Source: Euptelea pleiosperma (lineage: Eukaryota > Streptophyta > Magnoliopsida > Ranunculales > Eupteleaceae). From it: a stretch of 64,000 nt of DNA. How positions within the stretch are numbered: the first letter of the stretch is position 1; every line of letters begins with the position of its first letter. The notes under the pieces are model-generated. The model had not been told where the DNA came from. It saw nothing but the letters and a program-made list of their open reading frames with translations, and made no database searches. Positions 1 to 11,240 of the stretch are shown piece after piece. The stretch is taken from NCBI GenBank assembly GCA_035048495.1, contig CM068552.1, positions 14,992,621 to 15,056,620 of the forward strand, given 5' to 3'. The position numbers and the translations under genes are program-made.

Positions 1-36
1 AAGGATTCAATCTTGCGATTCGGCTGCAATGACTGA
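1..36 (+). other. possible last codons of a gene entering from the left
   Basis: Frame 1 is open from the window edge and ends in TGA at 34-36 (KDSILRFGCND). The following 150 bases read like a 3' untranslated region. This is too short to identify, and it may be chance. Confidence 0.15.
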
Positions 37-1285
37 ATTTGTACATAAAAGCCCCTGCGCATAGGAGGCAGTTTGAGCTTGAAGTGCATCTTGTTTATGT
101 TAATGTTAAAGAAACATGAATTGTTGCTCTACAAGTTCATTTTCTTTTGGACATTGGGGATTGATGCTAAGCCAAAAACGCAGTAGTCTAATAACAGGTG
201 CTGCGGTATACATGTCATGGTATTGGAATCAATGGATTAGATGGCTAGGATCCTATCAGGTCTACAGGTGTAGATGGTAGGATCATTAAATCTAAAGATG
301 AATTGGCATGTAAAATCTCTCTGGTGAGACTGGAGGTGCTAACCCAACCTGACTTGACCAACCAATGGGTTGAGTTTGGGTTCACGTATATCAACCCAGC
401 TCAGGTATAGGATTGGGACCTTTGGATTGAAACTTGAAACTGCACAGCGGGATGAAGTTGGTCCAACCCACCCTGACCTGACCTCATGCTAGTACAACTT
501 GCCCAACCGTTCAACCTACTTGTCAGCACAAGCAACTTGTTGAACTTCAACCGGACCCACTCCTACGCGGGACCATCAAATTTTGGGTTGTTTACACCTT
601 CAATTTGGTTAAGCAGGAATGTCTTAGAACGCGTATTTCAGGAAGGAAATGAGGACAGCCTATTTGGAAAAAAAAAATTGAAGCATAGAAATGGATGAGT
701 GCCCTGTACAGTGTATACTTTTTCGACACAAGACTGCATTGATGTTTAGCCCACCCCTTGGTGGATATACACCAAAAATCAGTTTGATTAATACCAACAT
801 CTAACAAGAGTACAAGGCCCAATCACAACTTCATAACATATTCCTCGTGACCTTATGGAGCTGAAGATGCTGGAGACGCGCTCAAGCTGAGTCCACAACA
901 GGCTGCCCAACAAGAATTGCGTGGGCCTACAGTGTCACTGCTAGTGCGGCTGCTAGACTAGGAACAGTGAGACTGAGGGGGGCACCCCAGGGATTTGTTA
1001 ACCTCCAAGATATTTCCTTTTGATGGGTCCCACCGAAGATTTTTCCTTGTTGAAATCAAGAAGAAGGAATGGCTAACAAACCGACCGGCCAGTTTCCACC
1101 AGTGTTCGCCACTTCTATGTCTATAGTTTGTGGTTTACGTCATACTGTTTACGGCAGCAGCCCATAGATCACCCATGCCATAAATACCGCTCAAGCCTCT
1201 GACCATTAGAAGTAGACCTAAAACCCATTGAGCCACATAGGCCCATTAACACCTCAGACTGCATGTGAAGTCGACCCATTCTTGC
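37..1285. other. no gene seen; degenerate repeat sequence
   Basis: No supported coding region. Part of 330-590 is rich in CCAACC/GGGTTG words typical of decayed plant hAT-like repeats, but I find no boundaries. Confidence 0.4.
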
Positions 1286-1293
1286 TTGTATAC

Positions 1294-1743
1294 TGGCTGT
1301 CAATGGATAGTCGAAAATTTTAATCCGTGTTCGAAAAATCAGATATAATCCAAATTTTTGGGATATCTAATTTGGATTCGGATTTTTTTCTTTTTTAAAT
1401 GTTCGAATAGTTTTTGGATACGGATTCGAATATTGATATATCCGATTCGATAATATCCGATCCGATATATTATTTAATTATTTTTCATTAATAATTATAC
1501 ATATTATATATAATATTTATTATATTCATTTTATTAATTATATATAAATATAATAATTATATTTATTTATTATGTAAATATAATAATTTATTATATCTGA
1601 TTTCGGATTAGATATTATAGGATATTCAATAAGCTAATTGAATTCGAATTCGAATATTGATTTAAAATATCCCTCGGATATTGGATTTTTACGGATTCGG
1701 ATATGCTTATAGTCTATCCGAATAGAATCCGTTGACAGTCCTA
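1294..1743. mobile_element. hAT-type MITE (family D), 450 bp
   Basis: The left end TGGCTGTCAATGG and the right end (reverse complement TAGGACTGTCAACGG) are inverted repeats. The flanks TTGTATAC (1286-1293) and TTGTATAG (1744-1751) form an 8-bp target duplication with one mismatch, the length typical of hAT insertions. The interior is AT-rich with repeated GGATAT/ATATCC words and has no coding capacity. A diverged relative lies at 56697. Confidence 0.75.
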
Positions 1744-1751
1744 TTGTATAG

Positions 1752-2118
1752 GACCAGGTCTTAACAAAGTCTGATAAGACCCTTCCCCAAAAATGCCATG
1801 TGGCATTCTTTCATGCGACCCCATGAATGTGGCCCACACCTTGGTGGGCCTACACCAAGTACCAGCTTGATTGATGATTTTTAGCTATTGGATTTGAGCT
1901 TTTTTCCACGGGCTTCATGAACATTCCTCTCAATGAATTCCAAACCATTGAAGCCTACGACAGAAAAAACTGAAATCCAATGACTAGACATCATCAATCA
2001 AGCTGAACTTGTAAGTCCACTAAGGGGTGAACAACATTCATGGGGTCGGTGAGCCCGAAATAGTGTGCCACGTGGCATTTTGGAAGGGGTTCCATCAAAC
2101 TTTGTATGAGACCCGGTC
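1752..2118. repeat. palindromic foldback element (family H)
   Basis: The arms starting GACCAGGTCTTAACAAAG and, on the other strand, GACCGGGTCTCATACAAAG pair along most of their length. They include GCCACGTGGC-like and CTTGATTGATGATTT blocks shared with families A and B. It is a non-coding MITE whose superfamily is not resolved. It abuts the preceding hAT element directly. Confidence 0.6.
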
Positions 2119-2609
2119 ATGTGCAAGCAGAACTTGTAAATATGAGTAGTGCTAGACTCACGCGTGCATTATTCTTGTGAAAATTGTACAATGTAAGATA
2201 TGGGATAAAAACAAACTGCACTCGCACGCACCATTGATCACACACGCTCATCAATCATCTGGATCAACGGGGTGAATAAGACAAGAGTGGGTCCGATATA
2301 TTTGCATTGGATGTTCATCCATGTCCATTAACGTGCACACACTGGAATAGAAGTTTCGGTCTATCACGCCTCGTCGCGCTCACCACTTAATACCCTTTCC
2401 CATTGCAACTCTCAATCATGGTTCAAAATCTCGGGATCGGAGGTTGGATCGGCCACCTCTAATCCCAATCCGGATCGGTCAGATTAATCGGATCAGTCTG
2501 ATCTAATGTGAACCCCAATCCCAACTTAGCGAACCTCTCTCTCTCTCTCCTTTTTTCTCTCCATAAGCAACAACCTGATTGTTGCAAGAGGGGCTTGAGA
2601 AAAAGATTC
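2119..2609. other. no gene seen
   Basis: Non-coding, with a short CT-rich tract near 2537-2560. Nothing else supported. Confidence 0.4.
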
Positions 2610-2693
2610 ACTGAAGGCAGGGCCGGCTCAACCATAAGGCCAGTAACGCGGTCGCCTTAGGCCCCATGTGAGAGAAGGCCCCAGTCCACTAAC

Positions 2694-2930
2694 CGCATGG
2701 ATGTTTAGCCCACTCCTTGTTAGACATAAAACCAAAAATTAACTTGATTGGTCATCTCTAGCCATAGATTTTAGTACTTTTTAGGATTTGATTCTAGCCA
2801 TTGGATTCAATAATGCTTTTTGAGTAGTAAATCCAATGACTAGAAATCATCAATCAAGCTGATTTTTAGTGTGTTTATCCACCAATATGTGGGTTGAACA
2901 TCCACACAGTCATTAGACACAAAAAATGAT
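2694..2930. repeat. family-B foldback fragment inside hAT element
   Basis: Inverted arms containing GCATGGATGTTTAGCCCAC and CCAATGACTAGAAATCATCA match the fuller copies at 12085 and 33066. The ends are not resolved. Confidence 0.5.
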
Positions 2931-3061
2931 CTATGTAAGACCGCGAGAGTCCTCTACATGGACTGCAACGGAAGTCTTGTTCATCTAAAATTTTTCAATA
3001 GCTTTTGAATAAGATTTTCAACGTAGAGAGTTAAAATTTTTAATTAATTCCATATATTAAT

Positions 3062-3411
3062 GGGTCAGGATCGGTGGACAACCATTTTGGCGGACCCACA
3101 TAGAAGATAAATCAATGGCTGATTTTTGGTGAGGATGATCTCCTCACCATATAGATCACCTCCAAAAAAATCAGCCCATTCTGAAATTTCTAGCCCCATC
3201 AAATGTGGTTTCCAAGTTACACAGTAAAAATAAATGGTCCATAATTCTTCAACTTCTAAACCAGTCTATGAATATTGGAATGATTTGAATTTTTGTGAGG
3301 ATGATCTCCTCACCATAGAGATCATCCTCACCAAAAATCAGCCGTTGATTCATCTTCTAAGTGGGTCTGTCAAATGGTTGTCAAAAAATAGTTGTCGCGT
3401 GATCCCGGTCC
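3062..3411. mobile_element. MULE-type MITE (family C)
   Basis: The terminal inverted repeat starts GGGTCAGGATCGG. Long arms contain GATGATCTCCTCACCATA. The 9-bp target duplication is TATATTAAT (3053-3061) and TATATTAAA (3412-3420), 8 of 9 identical. Sister copies at 6318, 6995, 7264, 32266 and 60704 also show 9-bp duplications, the Mutator hallmark. Confidence 0.8.
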
Positions 3412-3552
3412 TATATTAAATATTAAAAGGCCTCATATGGAGTTTTCGCCTTAGGCCTCAACTTGCATCGAGACGGCCCTAACTGAAGGTAGGTTTTGCT
3501 TTCATCTTGAGAATTGTGACAACAGGGAGGAGGGTCCGTTAGAAATCGAGAA

Positions 3553-3735
3553 AACATTCGCTGGCCTCGGGGACATCAAACTTTGAAGTCTCCCCACCCA
3601 AAATGTCTGACAAGTACCCCAATCCCTTAATACAACCCGCGTTAAGCCCTTGGATAGTGGTTAACAAGGGGTGCTTGTCAGGCATTTTGGGAAAGGAACT
3701 TCAAAGTTTGAAGTCCCTCTGGGGCAAGCGAATTT
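3553..3735. repeat. inverted repeat
   Basis: The left arm (TCAAACTTTGAAGTC, then CAAAATGTCTGACAAG) pairs with the right arm (CTTGTCAGGCATTTTG, then TTCAAAGTTTGAAG). It is a non-coding foldback related to the repeat at 10830-11240. Confidence 0.55.
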
Positions 3736-4081
3736 TTTCCCGTTAGAAACCCATCGGTTAAAACTTTATTATTGGGAAAATTACTTGAGGGGCCATAACT
3801 TTACAATTACGATTACAACCCCATGTAACTAGATATCGGTTAGTGCAGCTAAAATGGGGGTGCCTTTCGGGAAGTTTGGCCTGGCACCCTCAATTCTACT
3901 GTAAAAGGTAGCTTTTGTTGTTTTGTTTTGTTTTTTACTTTTTGTAGGGCGTACGCTATTTTGACTATTATAGGTTCAACGTTTTTTAACAAAAGAAAAT
4001 AGAGAGAAGTCAATCAATCTCCTCATCTCATCTCTTTATCTCTTACATGTCATTACACAATATATTCTCTCCATAAAAACC

Positions 4082-4297
4082 CTAATCCACCATTTCTCCT
4101 CTGCAACTCCTTCCCAATCTTAATCTCCACCTCCAACTATCCTTTCTCAAGTGGGTCCACCTTTTATGTGTGATCTTGGTCTCAAACGAACTAAGTGCCT
4201 CTTCTAATTCATCTAAATGCTCAGAAATGCAGCTTATTGTAGGTGGAACCAGTTCAAACACAAATTTGCTAGTAGTATGCTGGCGTACAGATATCAA
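4082..4297 (-). pseudogene. open gene-like fragment inside Pack-MULE candidate
   Basis: A 71-codon minus-strand frame of ordinary protein composition with an acidic stretch HLDELEEALSSFETK. I do not recognise the family. It could be a captured exon or chance. Its position between long MULE inverted repeats is the only reason to report it. Confidence 0.25.
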
Positions 4298-4709
4298 GTC
4301 ACATTTTATTGATGAAGCCTAAATTTTTGTTGGAGAATACCCACCTATGAGCTCTTGAACACTTTAAACTGCTCATGTGTGGCAAGAGATAAAAGTGACC
4401 ATTGCCCTCTTCAATCATGAATCTCTCCTCCCGGAGTAGAATTCAAAGGGGTTATCCCAACCCATGGGGTCCCTTCCAATGGCTTTGCAGTGTAACAATC
4501 TCTCGTGAATATGATCATATATCTATTTTTTAAAATTGGTACTTTTTTTATTAGATTTTTAAACTGGTACTTTTTTTACTTGATTCATAATATGGTAGAA
4601 AAAGTACCAAAATCGTAGATCGTAAAAAAAATTTGAAAATAGATTTAATAAGGTAGATCAGATGCCAAAGGCTTCAGGTATAACTATTTATTTACTTACT
4701 GTTGGTCTA

Positions 4710-5065
4710 TGGGACCACTAGAAGGGACCCCAAGCACTAAAGGAGACGGAAGATAATGGCGAGGAAGAGGAACCAAAGAGAATGAGAGATCTCCTTCCAT
4801 TTTTTTTGCTTTATTTTTTGTCCTTAACCTCCATTGCAGCAAAGATCGACTTGGTTGTCACTTCATCTTCGTCTTCGTCTTCGTCTTCAACGATGGGGCC
4901 ATTGGAAGGGACCCCAAGCACTAGAAAAGGAGACAGAAGAGACTAGGAGGGAGAGGAAACTAGAGAGAATGAGAGATCTCATTCATTTTTTTGCTTTATT
5001 TTTTTCCTTAACCTCCATTCTAGCAGAGATCGTCTTGGTGGTCGCTTTGTCTTTGTCTTCAACGA
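4710..5065. repeat. tandem duplication, unit about 185 bp
   Basis: Two diverged copies each run from GAAGGGACCCCAAGCACTA through GAGAATGAGAGATCTC to a CTTCGTCTTCG-rich or CTTTGTCTTC end (about 4719-4890 and 4904-5065). It lies inside the Pack-MULE candidate. Confidence 0.7.
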
Positions 5066-5116
5066 ATCCACAAAAGAAAACAAAGAGTTTTTTTGTTTCT
5101 CTTTTTTTACTACATT

Positions 5117-5250
5117 AGAGCTTAACAAGGTCTGGAGTAGCTGACGTTGAACTGATGGGTTTGTACGCTGAAGCTACTCCTACCATCACAGAGGCTATGA
5201 GGGTAAAGATAGAACAAATGGGCTCAAAACAGTGTATTTGGTGGTGTCGG
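5117..5250 (+). pseudogene. possible captured exon
   Basis: After an acceptor-like CTACATTAG, an open plus-strand frame reads with protein-like composition (ADVELMGLYAEATPTITEAM, then RVKIEQMGSKQ). I cannot assign a family. It may be a captured host exon within the MULE; no other exon is placed. Confidence 0.3.
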
Positions 5251-5358
5251 GCCAATGTTTGAAAAAGGCACCCCCTTTCAGCCAAACAAACCACCATCTG
5301 CCTGTGAAAGTCGTAATTGCAAAGTTACGGCCCCTCAAGTAATTTTTCCTTTATTATT

Positions 5359-5589
5359 TTAAGTTATTATCTTTAATAAGTCTCTAATTAATAATTATTA
5401 TTTGAATCCTAGGTCCATTAGGAAGTTGATATTTATTTCAAAAGGTTTATTTCCTTATAAGCTAAGAATTATAATTGGTTAGTGATTAGGAGTTTAGGTT
5501 AGTTTCTAAGTTGAATGAGGTTCCTTATTTGGCAAGGATTCTTAGGTGGCATTTGGTAAAACTTAATTTCAGACCTTAAGTTTGAAACT
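5359..5589. other. no gene seen
   Basis: AT-rich sequence, partly repeated at 5945-6110 (TTATTTTAAGTTATTATCTTTA and the words after it). No coding support. Confidence 0.35.
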
Positions 5590-5945
5590 TGATCATTCAT
5601 ACCTTAATGAGACATTCAGACTATTTAGTAATCACCTGAAATTCAATATCACTGTAATTCAGTGATTTTCTTAAGTCATCCCCCCTCCACTATATGTGTT
5701 AAAACCGTAAGACATTTATTCTAAATGCGGTGAGTGGTAGAATATTTAAAAAGAGTGTTTCTCTTAGAAATACCCAATTGTCTTTTTACCGAAGCTTTCT
5801 TTAGGAAAAAAAATTATAGAAAATTATAAAAAATGTCCCAATATAATTTTTAGAGATATAAACCTTTGTCAAACAATCTAAATTTACAAAAATTAAGCAC
5901 TTTAAACTTTGGATTCCAAACCATCCACGTGACTACACGTGGAAC
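5590..5945. repeat. diverged DNA-element repeat (family I)
   Basis: Shares CTGAAATTCAGTGATTTT-like and TTTGGTAA words, in the same order, with the copy at 53505-53960. Probably a decayed MITE; boundaries uncertain. Confidence 0.45.
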
Positions 5946-6317
5946 TTTATTATTTTAAGTTATTATCTTTAGCAAGTCTTTAATTAGTAATGATCATTTG
6001 AGTCCTAAGTCCTTTAGGAAGTTGTATTTCTATTTTAAAATTAGCAAGTGATTAGTAGTTTAGTTAGTTTCTAAGTTGAATTAGGTTCCTTGTGTGCCAA
6101 GGATTCTTAATAGGTTAAAATAGGGTTGTAACTTTTGATCTAGGTTAATCAATCGATAAAATTATTAAGGTTTAGGAGGTAGACTTCCCTTCGAACAAGT
6201 CAGAGGAGGTTGACCCCCCTTGAAGCAAGTCAAAAGAGATCCTAACGGGGTCGCTGAAAATTATAACCCGATTAAAATAAAGGTTGGGCAACCCGACCTT
6301 CATTACATATTCATAAT

Positions 6318-6645
6318 GGGTCAAGATCAGGGGACAAATTTTCACACAAAATTTCACACCAAAAATTAGAAGTTTTGGAATGGGATGATTTTTAGTGAGA
6401 AAGAATTCAAATCATTCTGATATTCTTAGCCTGGTTTACAAGTTGAAGAATTATGAACCGTCAAATTTTTACAGTTAACTTGATACCCGCATTTGAAGGG
6501 GTTAGATATTTCAGAATGGGATAATTTTTGCAGGAGTGATCTATATGGTGAGGAGATCATTCTCACCCAAAATCATCCATCGATTTATCTTCCATGTGGG
6601 TACTCCAAAATTGGTGTGAAAATTTGTGTTCCCTGATCCTGACCC
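6318..6645. mobile_element. MULE-type MITE (family C), 328 bp
   Basis: Inverted ends GGGTCAAGATCAGG and GGGTCAGGATCAGG. Target duplication ATTCATAAT (6309-6317) and ATTTATAAT (6646-6654), differing by one C/T transition. Confidence 0.8.
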
Positions 6646-6994
6646 ATTTATAATAGGTTCCCATTTTCGCCCCCCCGTCATTCTTCACATGGAGAATGGT
6701 TCAGGTTCCAAACCATTTGGTGGCCGGTTTAGATTTCTGTCATCGTTTCATAACAGGGATTTTTCTGGATTGTTGAAGGCCTAGTTGGAGGAAATGGAGG
6801 TGAATGTACTTGGTTCAGCTAGGTCTTGGATGCAACATGACCAACTTGATGTGAGCAGCTCGGGTTGAACTCGGGCTAAGCTTATCAAGCCCCAGCTCAA
6901 GTTGGATGCTTTAAAGCTCGGTTTGACTCTCAAACCGTCCAAATTGCAACCCTAGTAGCTAGTGGAAAACGAGTTGGCAAGGTCTTACTTTATT

Positions 6995-7659
6995 GGGTCA
7001 GGATCATAGGACACCAATTTTGACACAAAATTTCACACCAATTTTGGCGTACCCCACCATATAAATCACCTCTACAAAAAATCAGCCCATTCTAAAATTT
7101 CTAACCAATCAAATGTGGGTTAGGCTGTCCATAATTATTCAACTTGTAAACCAGGCTACGAATATCATAGAGATCATCATCATTTTTTGTGAGGGTGATC
7201 TCCTCACCATAGAGATCATCATCCCCAAAAATCATTCCATTCCAAAACTTCTAATTTATATATGGGTCTGGATCGGGGGACAACCATTTTGGCGAACCCA
7301 CATAGAAGATGAATCAATGGCTGAATTTTGGTGAGGATGATCTCCTCACCATATAGATCACCCCCAACAAAAAATCAGCCCATTTTGAAATTTCTAACCC
7401 CATCAAATGTGGTTTTCAAGTTACTCGGTAAAAATAGAAAGTCCATAATTCTTCAACTTCTAAACCAGTCTACGAATATCGGAATGATTTGAATTTTTGT
7501 GAAGATGATCTCCTCACCGTAGAGATCATCCTCACCAAAAATCAGCCATTGATTCATCTTCTATGTGGGTCCGCCAAATGGTTGTCCCCCGATCCCGACC
7601 CTATATATATTGTCCCTCGCCAATTTTTTTGTGTGAAATTTTGTCACTGATCCTGACCC
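6995..7659. mobile_element. MULE-type MITE (family C) with a second copy inside
   Basis: Ends GGGTCAGGATCATAGG and the inverse of GGGTCAGGATCAGTG, with a perfect 9-bp target duplication TACTTTATT at 6986-6994 and 7660-7668. The extra length is due to the insertion at 7264-7601 of another member of the same family. Confidence 0.85.
7264..7601. mobile_element. nested MULE-type MITE (family C), 338 bp
   Basis: Ends GGGTCTGGATCGGGGGACA and the inverse of GGGTCGGGATCGGGGGACA. Flanks TTTATATAT (7255-7263) and TATATATAT (7602-7610) agree at 8 of 9 bases. Confidence 0.8.
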
Positions 7660-7668
7660 TACTTTATT

Positions 7669-8665
7669 TGTGTTGGACGCCTTGTGTCCAACACAATTAT
7701 CCTTTATTTTGGGCCCCGTTTGGAAAACCCAAATAAATAGTGCCCAGACAGGTCCGGTCTTCTAGCTGTGCTTGGTAATTGTAATGTAAAGTTGGCCCTA
7801 TTTCTTTTTTCCAATTTTTACCGTTAAAACATGACCTAAGCTGGTTTCAAAGTTGGCACATTTACATTGGGCCTAGACTAGGCCCCAAAACAAAAGATTT
7901 TCAAGCATGCCATTATTCTCTCTCCCTCTCTTGGACTTTCAGCTTAGACTTTTCAAGTTACAGCAAAGAAGTAAGAGCTACTCTTAATTGGAAGTTAGAA
8001 GTAGAACACGCCACCTTGAATAGGCAGATTCACGTTCTCTCACCGTGCATTCGCCACGTGTAATAGTGGTACACGTGTTCTACACTATAAAAATAAATAA
8101 AATAAAATTTATGATCATCGTTTTCCTTGCCCTAAAACACTGGGCGGAGACAATTACGTTCTTTCTCAAAAAAATGAAAATTATTTTCAAATTGAGCAGA
8201 GACTCCACAATAATTAGTCAATTACGTTTCTTCAAAGCGACTCTTGCTTTCTCCACTCGCAAACAACAAAACTACGGGGAAAAAAAGAGCATGTTATGTT
8301 CATCAAAAACAAATCCAAACCCTAACAAAAACTCATCGTTCGCAAGGATTCGTAAATCCGATCGGATTTGGGTGAAATCAAGATTCATAATAAAAAGAGA
8401 GGTCGCATTTACAGTGAGTCAGAATAAACAGTAAATAGTAATATTCAGAATCTCCATCAAATCTTATACTATTTACTAAAACACAAAACAAGCCTAAACG
8501 TTTCTTCTTCTTCTTCTTCCCTACCTAACCGAAACGGTTCAAAATCCGGAAGCATATATCCGGCCGAGATCCAGCATCATTACGCCGGAAAACACAGATT
8601 CGGAGGCCGAAGCATTTATAGAAAAAGAGCGATACAGAGAGCAAGTGAAGAACCGTTTTTGTTTT
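7669..8665. other. 3' flank of the small minus-strand gene; no other gene seen
   Basis: Mostly AT-rich. A plus-strand frame at 8045-8434 has no recognisable features. The part nearest 8665 is presumably the 3' UTR of the minus-strand gene. Confidence 0.35.
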
Positions 8666-8860
8666 TCACGAAATACTTTTCTTTCCGGGACGATCTGCGA
8701 CTTTCAAGGTCTTGTCGATGAGCTTTCTCGCCTGTTTGCTTCGGATCTCGACCCTGACGCTCGAGCTCTTGTCCATCTTTATATACGGTTTCTTCGATTT
8801 CTTCAGAGATCTCACCTTCGATTTGATCGATTCAACTAAGTTCTCCAACTGATTCGCCAT
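8666..8860 (-). CDS. small basic conserved-looking plant protein, 64 aa
   Basis: An intact frame from ATG (8860-8858) to TGA gives a very basic 64-residue protein, with no signal peptide or membrane segment. It opens MANQLENLVESIKSKVRSL, predicted as an amphipathic helix. Then come a lysine cluster (KKSKK), a serine patch around residues 32-34, and the basic helix KQARKLIDKTLKV ending near PGKKSIS. The start is followed upstream by a CT-rich leader (TCTCTCTCTCTCGCTGCAG), a usual plant 5' UTR feature. Composition is protein-like, unlike the random frames around it. I believe similar small plant proteins of unknown function exist but cannot name one. It could also be one exon of a longer gene. 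Confidence 0.55.
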   Translation of the reverse strand: MANQLENLVESIKSKVRSLKKSKKPYIKMDKSSSVRVEIRSKQARKLIDKTLKVADRPGKKSIS

Positions 8861-9156
8861 CTCCGGTCTCTCTCTCTCGCTGCAGAAGACGAGTAGTTAG
8901 TGTTCTTCTCCTCCTCAGTCCTCTCACTTATTGCGGGTTCGACGCCTGTCCGCAAAACTTTTCCTTTCTCGCGGCTCTTTCGCTGCACGCTTTAAGTTCA
9001 CCTATTTATGGACGGGTAGATGGATAAGTACCCATGTTTCATTACAAAATTACAAATTAACCACTCACTTGCCTCATTTGAAATTTACACGTCAAATTAG
9101 ACTTTTCTGCTGAGTTGAAATTTTGTCTTATCAAGTGTGATCCGCAATAGCTCTTT

Positions 9157-9500
9157 CATGACTGATGTCTATCATCAATGTTGATGACTAATAACATATG
9201 AGCCGCGTGGCATACTCTTATAAACCACTGACTCTATGAATGTTTGGCCCTTACTTATGTGGACCTACATACCAAAATGAAGCTTGATTCGTGATTTTAA
9301 ACCTTTGGATCTGAGTACCCCCATATAATGCTGGAATCACATGGTTAAAAATAAATCCCTGAAATCGACTCAAATCCAATGGTTAGAAATCATTAATTAG
9401 ATTGATTTTTGGTAAGTATGTCCACCTAAGCATGGGCAAAATCTAAGAGTGCCACGTGCCTCATATGTAGTCCACCATCGACATTGATGACGTACGTCGG
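9157..9500. repeat. foldback element, family A copy 1
   Basis: Palindromic arms: ATCATCAATGTTGATGAC and CATATGAGCCGCGTGGCA pair with the inverse on the right (TGCCTCATATG, then CATCGACATTGATGAC). The core carries the family hallmark ATGTTTGGCC and CTTGATTCGTGATTT. Confidence 0.65.
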
Positions 9501-9554
9501 TCCAATCATAGATTTATTCCGATTCGCAATTGGACTCTTTTTTGGGCCCTCGAA

Positions 9555-9916
9555 CGAGTATTTTTTTCTCACCTCTGGTAACCGCCGACTATAATATGAG
9601 CCAAGTGGCACACACTTAAGAGGACGCTGATCGTATGGATGTTTGGCCAATCTCTAGGTGGACCTACAAACCAAAAACGGTGATTTAAATCCTTTCAATA
9701 TTGTAGCTCAAATAATGCTCAAATTCCCACGGTTAAAATCGACCCATGAAAATGACTCTAATCCAACGCTTAGAAATCATTAATCAGGTTGTTTTTGGTT
9801 TATAGGTCCACCTAGAGATTGGTCAAAATCCATACGGTCAGTGTCCTTCGAAAATGTACCGCGTCGCTCATTGTGGTCGACAGTCACCGACCGCCGGTCA
9901 TGCAAGTTTTACTCTT
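9555..9916. repeat. foldback element, family A copy 2
   Basis: Arms run from ATAATATGAGCCAAGTGGCA to the inverse near GCGTCGCTCATTGTGG, with the outer right end AAGTTTTACTC typical of the family. Confidence 0.6.
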
Positions 9917-10042
9917 AAAACTTTTTTTTATGGAAAACTGTGTCTCCACAGTTTTTCGATCGAGGTACGTTAATGCTCTGCAACTTTTTGGATCCAACAT
10001 CCTGCCACTTAACTATAAGTGCCACTTGTCCTGTAGTTGCTT

Positions 10043-10447
10043 TTTCTCGAGAGAAACCTTCGCTCACAACTGTATGTGAGCAAAGCCGATCACACATCAC
10101 AATATGAGCCACGGGGCACACTCTTAGAGGACGATGACCGTATGGATGTTTGGCTAGTCCCTCGATGGACTTGTAAACCAAAAATTAGCTTGAGTAGTGA
10201 TTTCTAAGCGTTGGATTGGAGTCATTTTCATGGGTTGATTTTAACCGTAGAATTTAAAGCATTATTGACCATTATTTGGGGTACTAGATTCAAAGGTCTG
10301 ACATAACTAATCAAGCTGATTTTTGGTTTGCAGAACTATCGAGGGACTGGCCAAACATCCATACGGTCATCGTCCTCTAAGAGTGTGCCCCGTGGCTCAT
10401 ATTGTAGTGTGTGGCTTTGCTCACACACAGGTGTGATAGAAGTTTTA
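10043..10447. repeat. foldback element, family A copy 3
   Basis: Nearly perfect arms: CACAATATGAGCCACGGGGC pairs with GCCCCGTGGCTCATATTGT. It ends AAGTTTTACTC. The outer TGTGAGCAAAGCC is repeated in inverse order on the right. No clear target duplication. Confidence 0.65.
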
Positions 10448-10829
10448 CTCACTACAGGCCACCTTCACTCCAGGACAGGTGGCACTTAACTAGAGGTGGC
10501 AAGATGCTGCATCAAAAAGTTGAACTTACCTAGAATGCTAACTACAGTTAATGGACCACCTTAACCAATTAAACCTAGAACAGGTGGCACTTAACTAAAA
10601 GTGGCAAGTGGCAGGACGCTAGATCAAGAAGTTGCAGGATAAAAAAAGTAACTTCTCGAGGCAAAGGCATTGTTGAGGAGATTCCATATCTTCCAGGAAT
10701 TTTTTTTCTTTTCATTTTTCCTGTTAATAGTTGGTAGATTCCATATCCCAGAAGGGCATTTTGGTCTTTTAATGAAGTGACTTGTCATGTTTATCTTCTT
10801 AATTCTTATAACTAATAAACAAAATAGAG

Positions 10830-11240
10830 AAAATTTTGCTGTCCCTGGGACGTCAAAGATTTGAATTCCCAGCTCAATGTAGGTCCGAGAAGTGGAGAAA
10901 ATATTTGCTGTCCCACGGAGCCATCGAAGTTTGAAGTCTCCCTCCTCTCAAAATGCCATGTGGAGTACTCTGAACTTATGGATGTTTGGCGCACCTAATG
11001 GTGGACCCATACACCAAAAATCAGCTTCATTGGTGATTTATAGCAGTCATATTTTAGCACAAAGAGTGCTACCTGGCATTTTTGGGACCTACTAGTGAGA
11101 CACGTGGCGTTTTGAGGGACGAAATTTTTTTTGCTTGTCAATCTCTTGTTGTGGCATTGTGGGTAGAATAAAAACATGCCAACACCACAATTCCACAACC
11201 AGAGGCAACTTCAGCTAAAAAAAAATCGTGACAGCAAACC
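10830..11240. repeat. foldback repeat related to 3553-3735
   Basis: Contains GAAGTTTGAAGTCTCCCTCC, a core GTGGACCCATACACCAAAAA, and an inverse GACACGTGGCGTTTTGAGG arm. Non-coding. Confidence 0.4.

Larger units (their letters stand above)
2618..3481. mobile_element. non-autonomous hAT element with perfect 8-bp TSD
   Basis: The element begins CAGGGCCGGCTC and ends with the inverse of TAGGGCCGTCTC. It is bounded by identical 8-bp duplications ACTGAAGG at 2610-2617 and 3482-3489. Near the ends it has the GGCC and TTAGGCC subterminal words common in this plant hAT class. No transposase is present. It has been invaded by a family-B fragment (about 2694-2930) and a MULE MITE (3062-3411). Confidence 0.85.
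3774..5349. mobile_element. Pack-MULE candidate (Mutator-like, 1.6 kb)
   Basis: The left end GGGAAAATTACTTGAGGGGC is matched in inverse orientation at the right end (GGAAAAATTACTTGAGGGGC). Weaker pairing continues about 100 bp inward, including GGGGGTGCCTTT on both sides. Perfect 9-bp target duplications TTTATTATT flank it at 3765-3773 and 5350-5358. There is no transposase. The interior holds gene-like fragments on both strands and a tandem duplication. Mutator superfamily is well supported; capture of host gene sequence is inferred. Confidence 0.8.

Noticed and set aside
4834..5118. 94-codon plus-strand frame
   Set aside because: Crosses both units of a tandem duplication and a CTTCGT microsatellite; composition is not protein-like.
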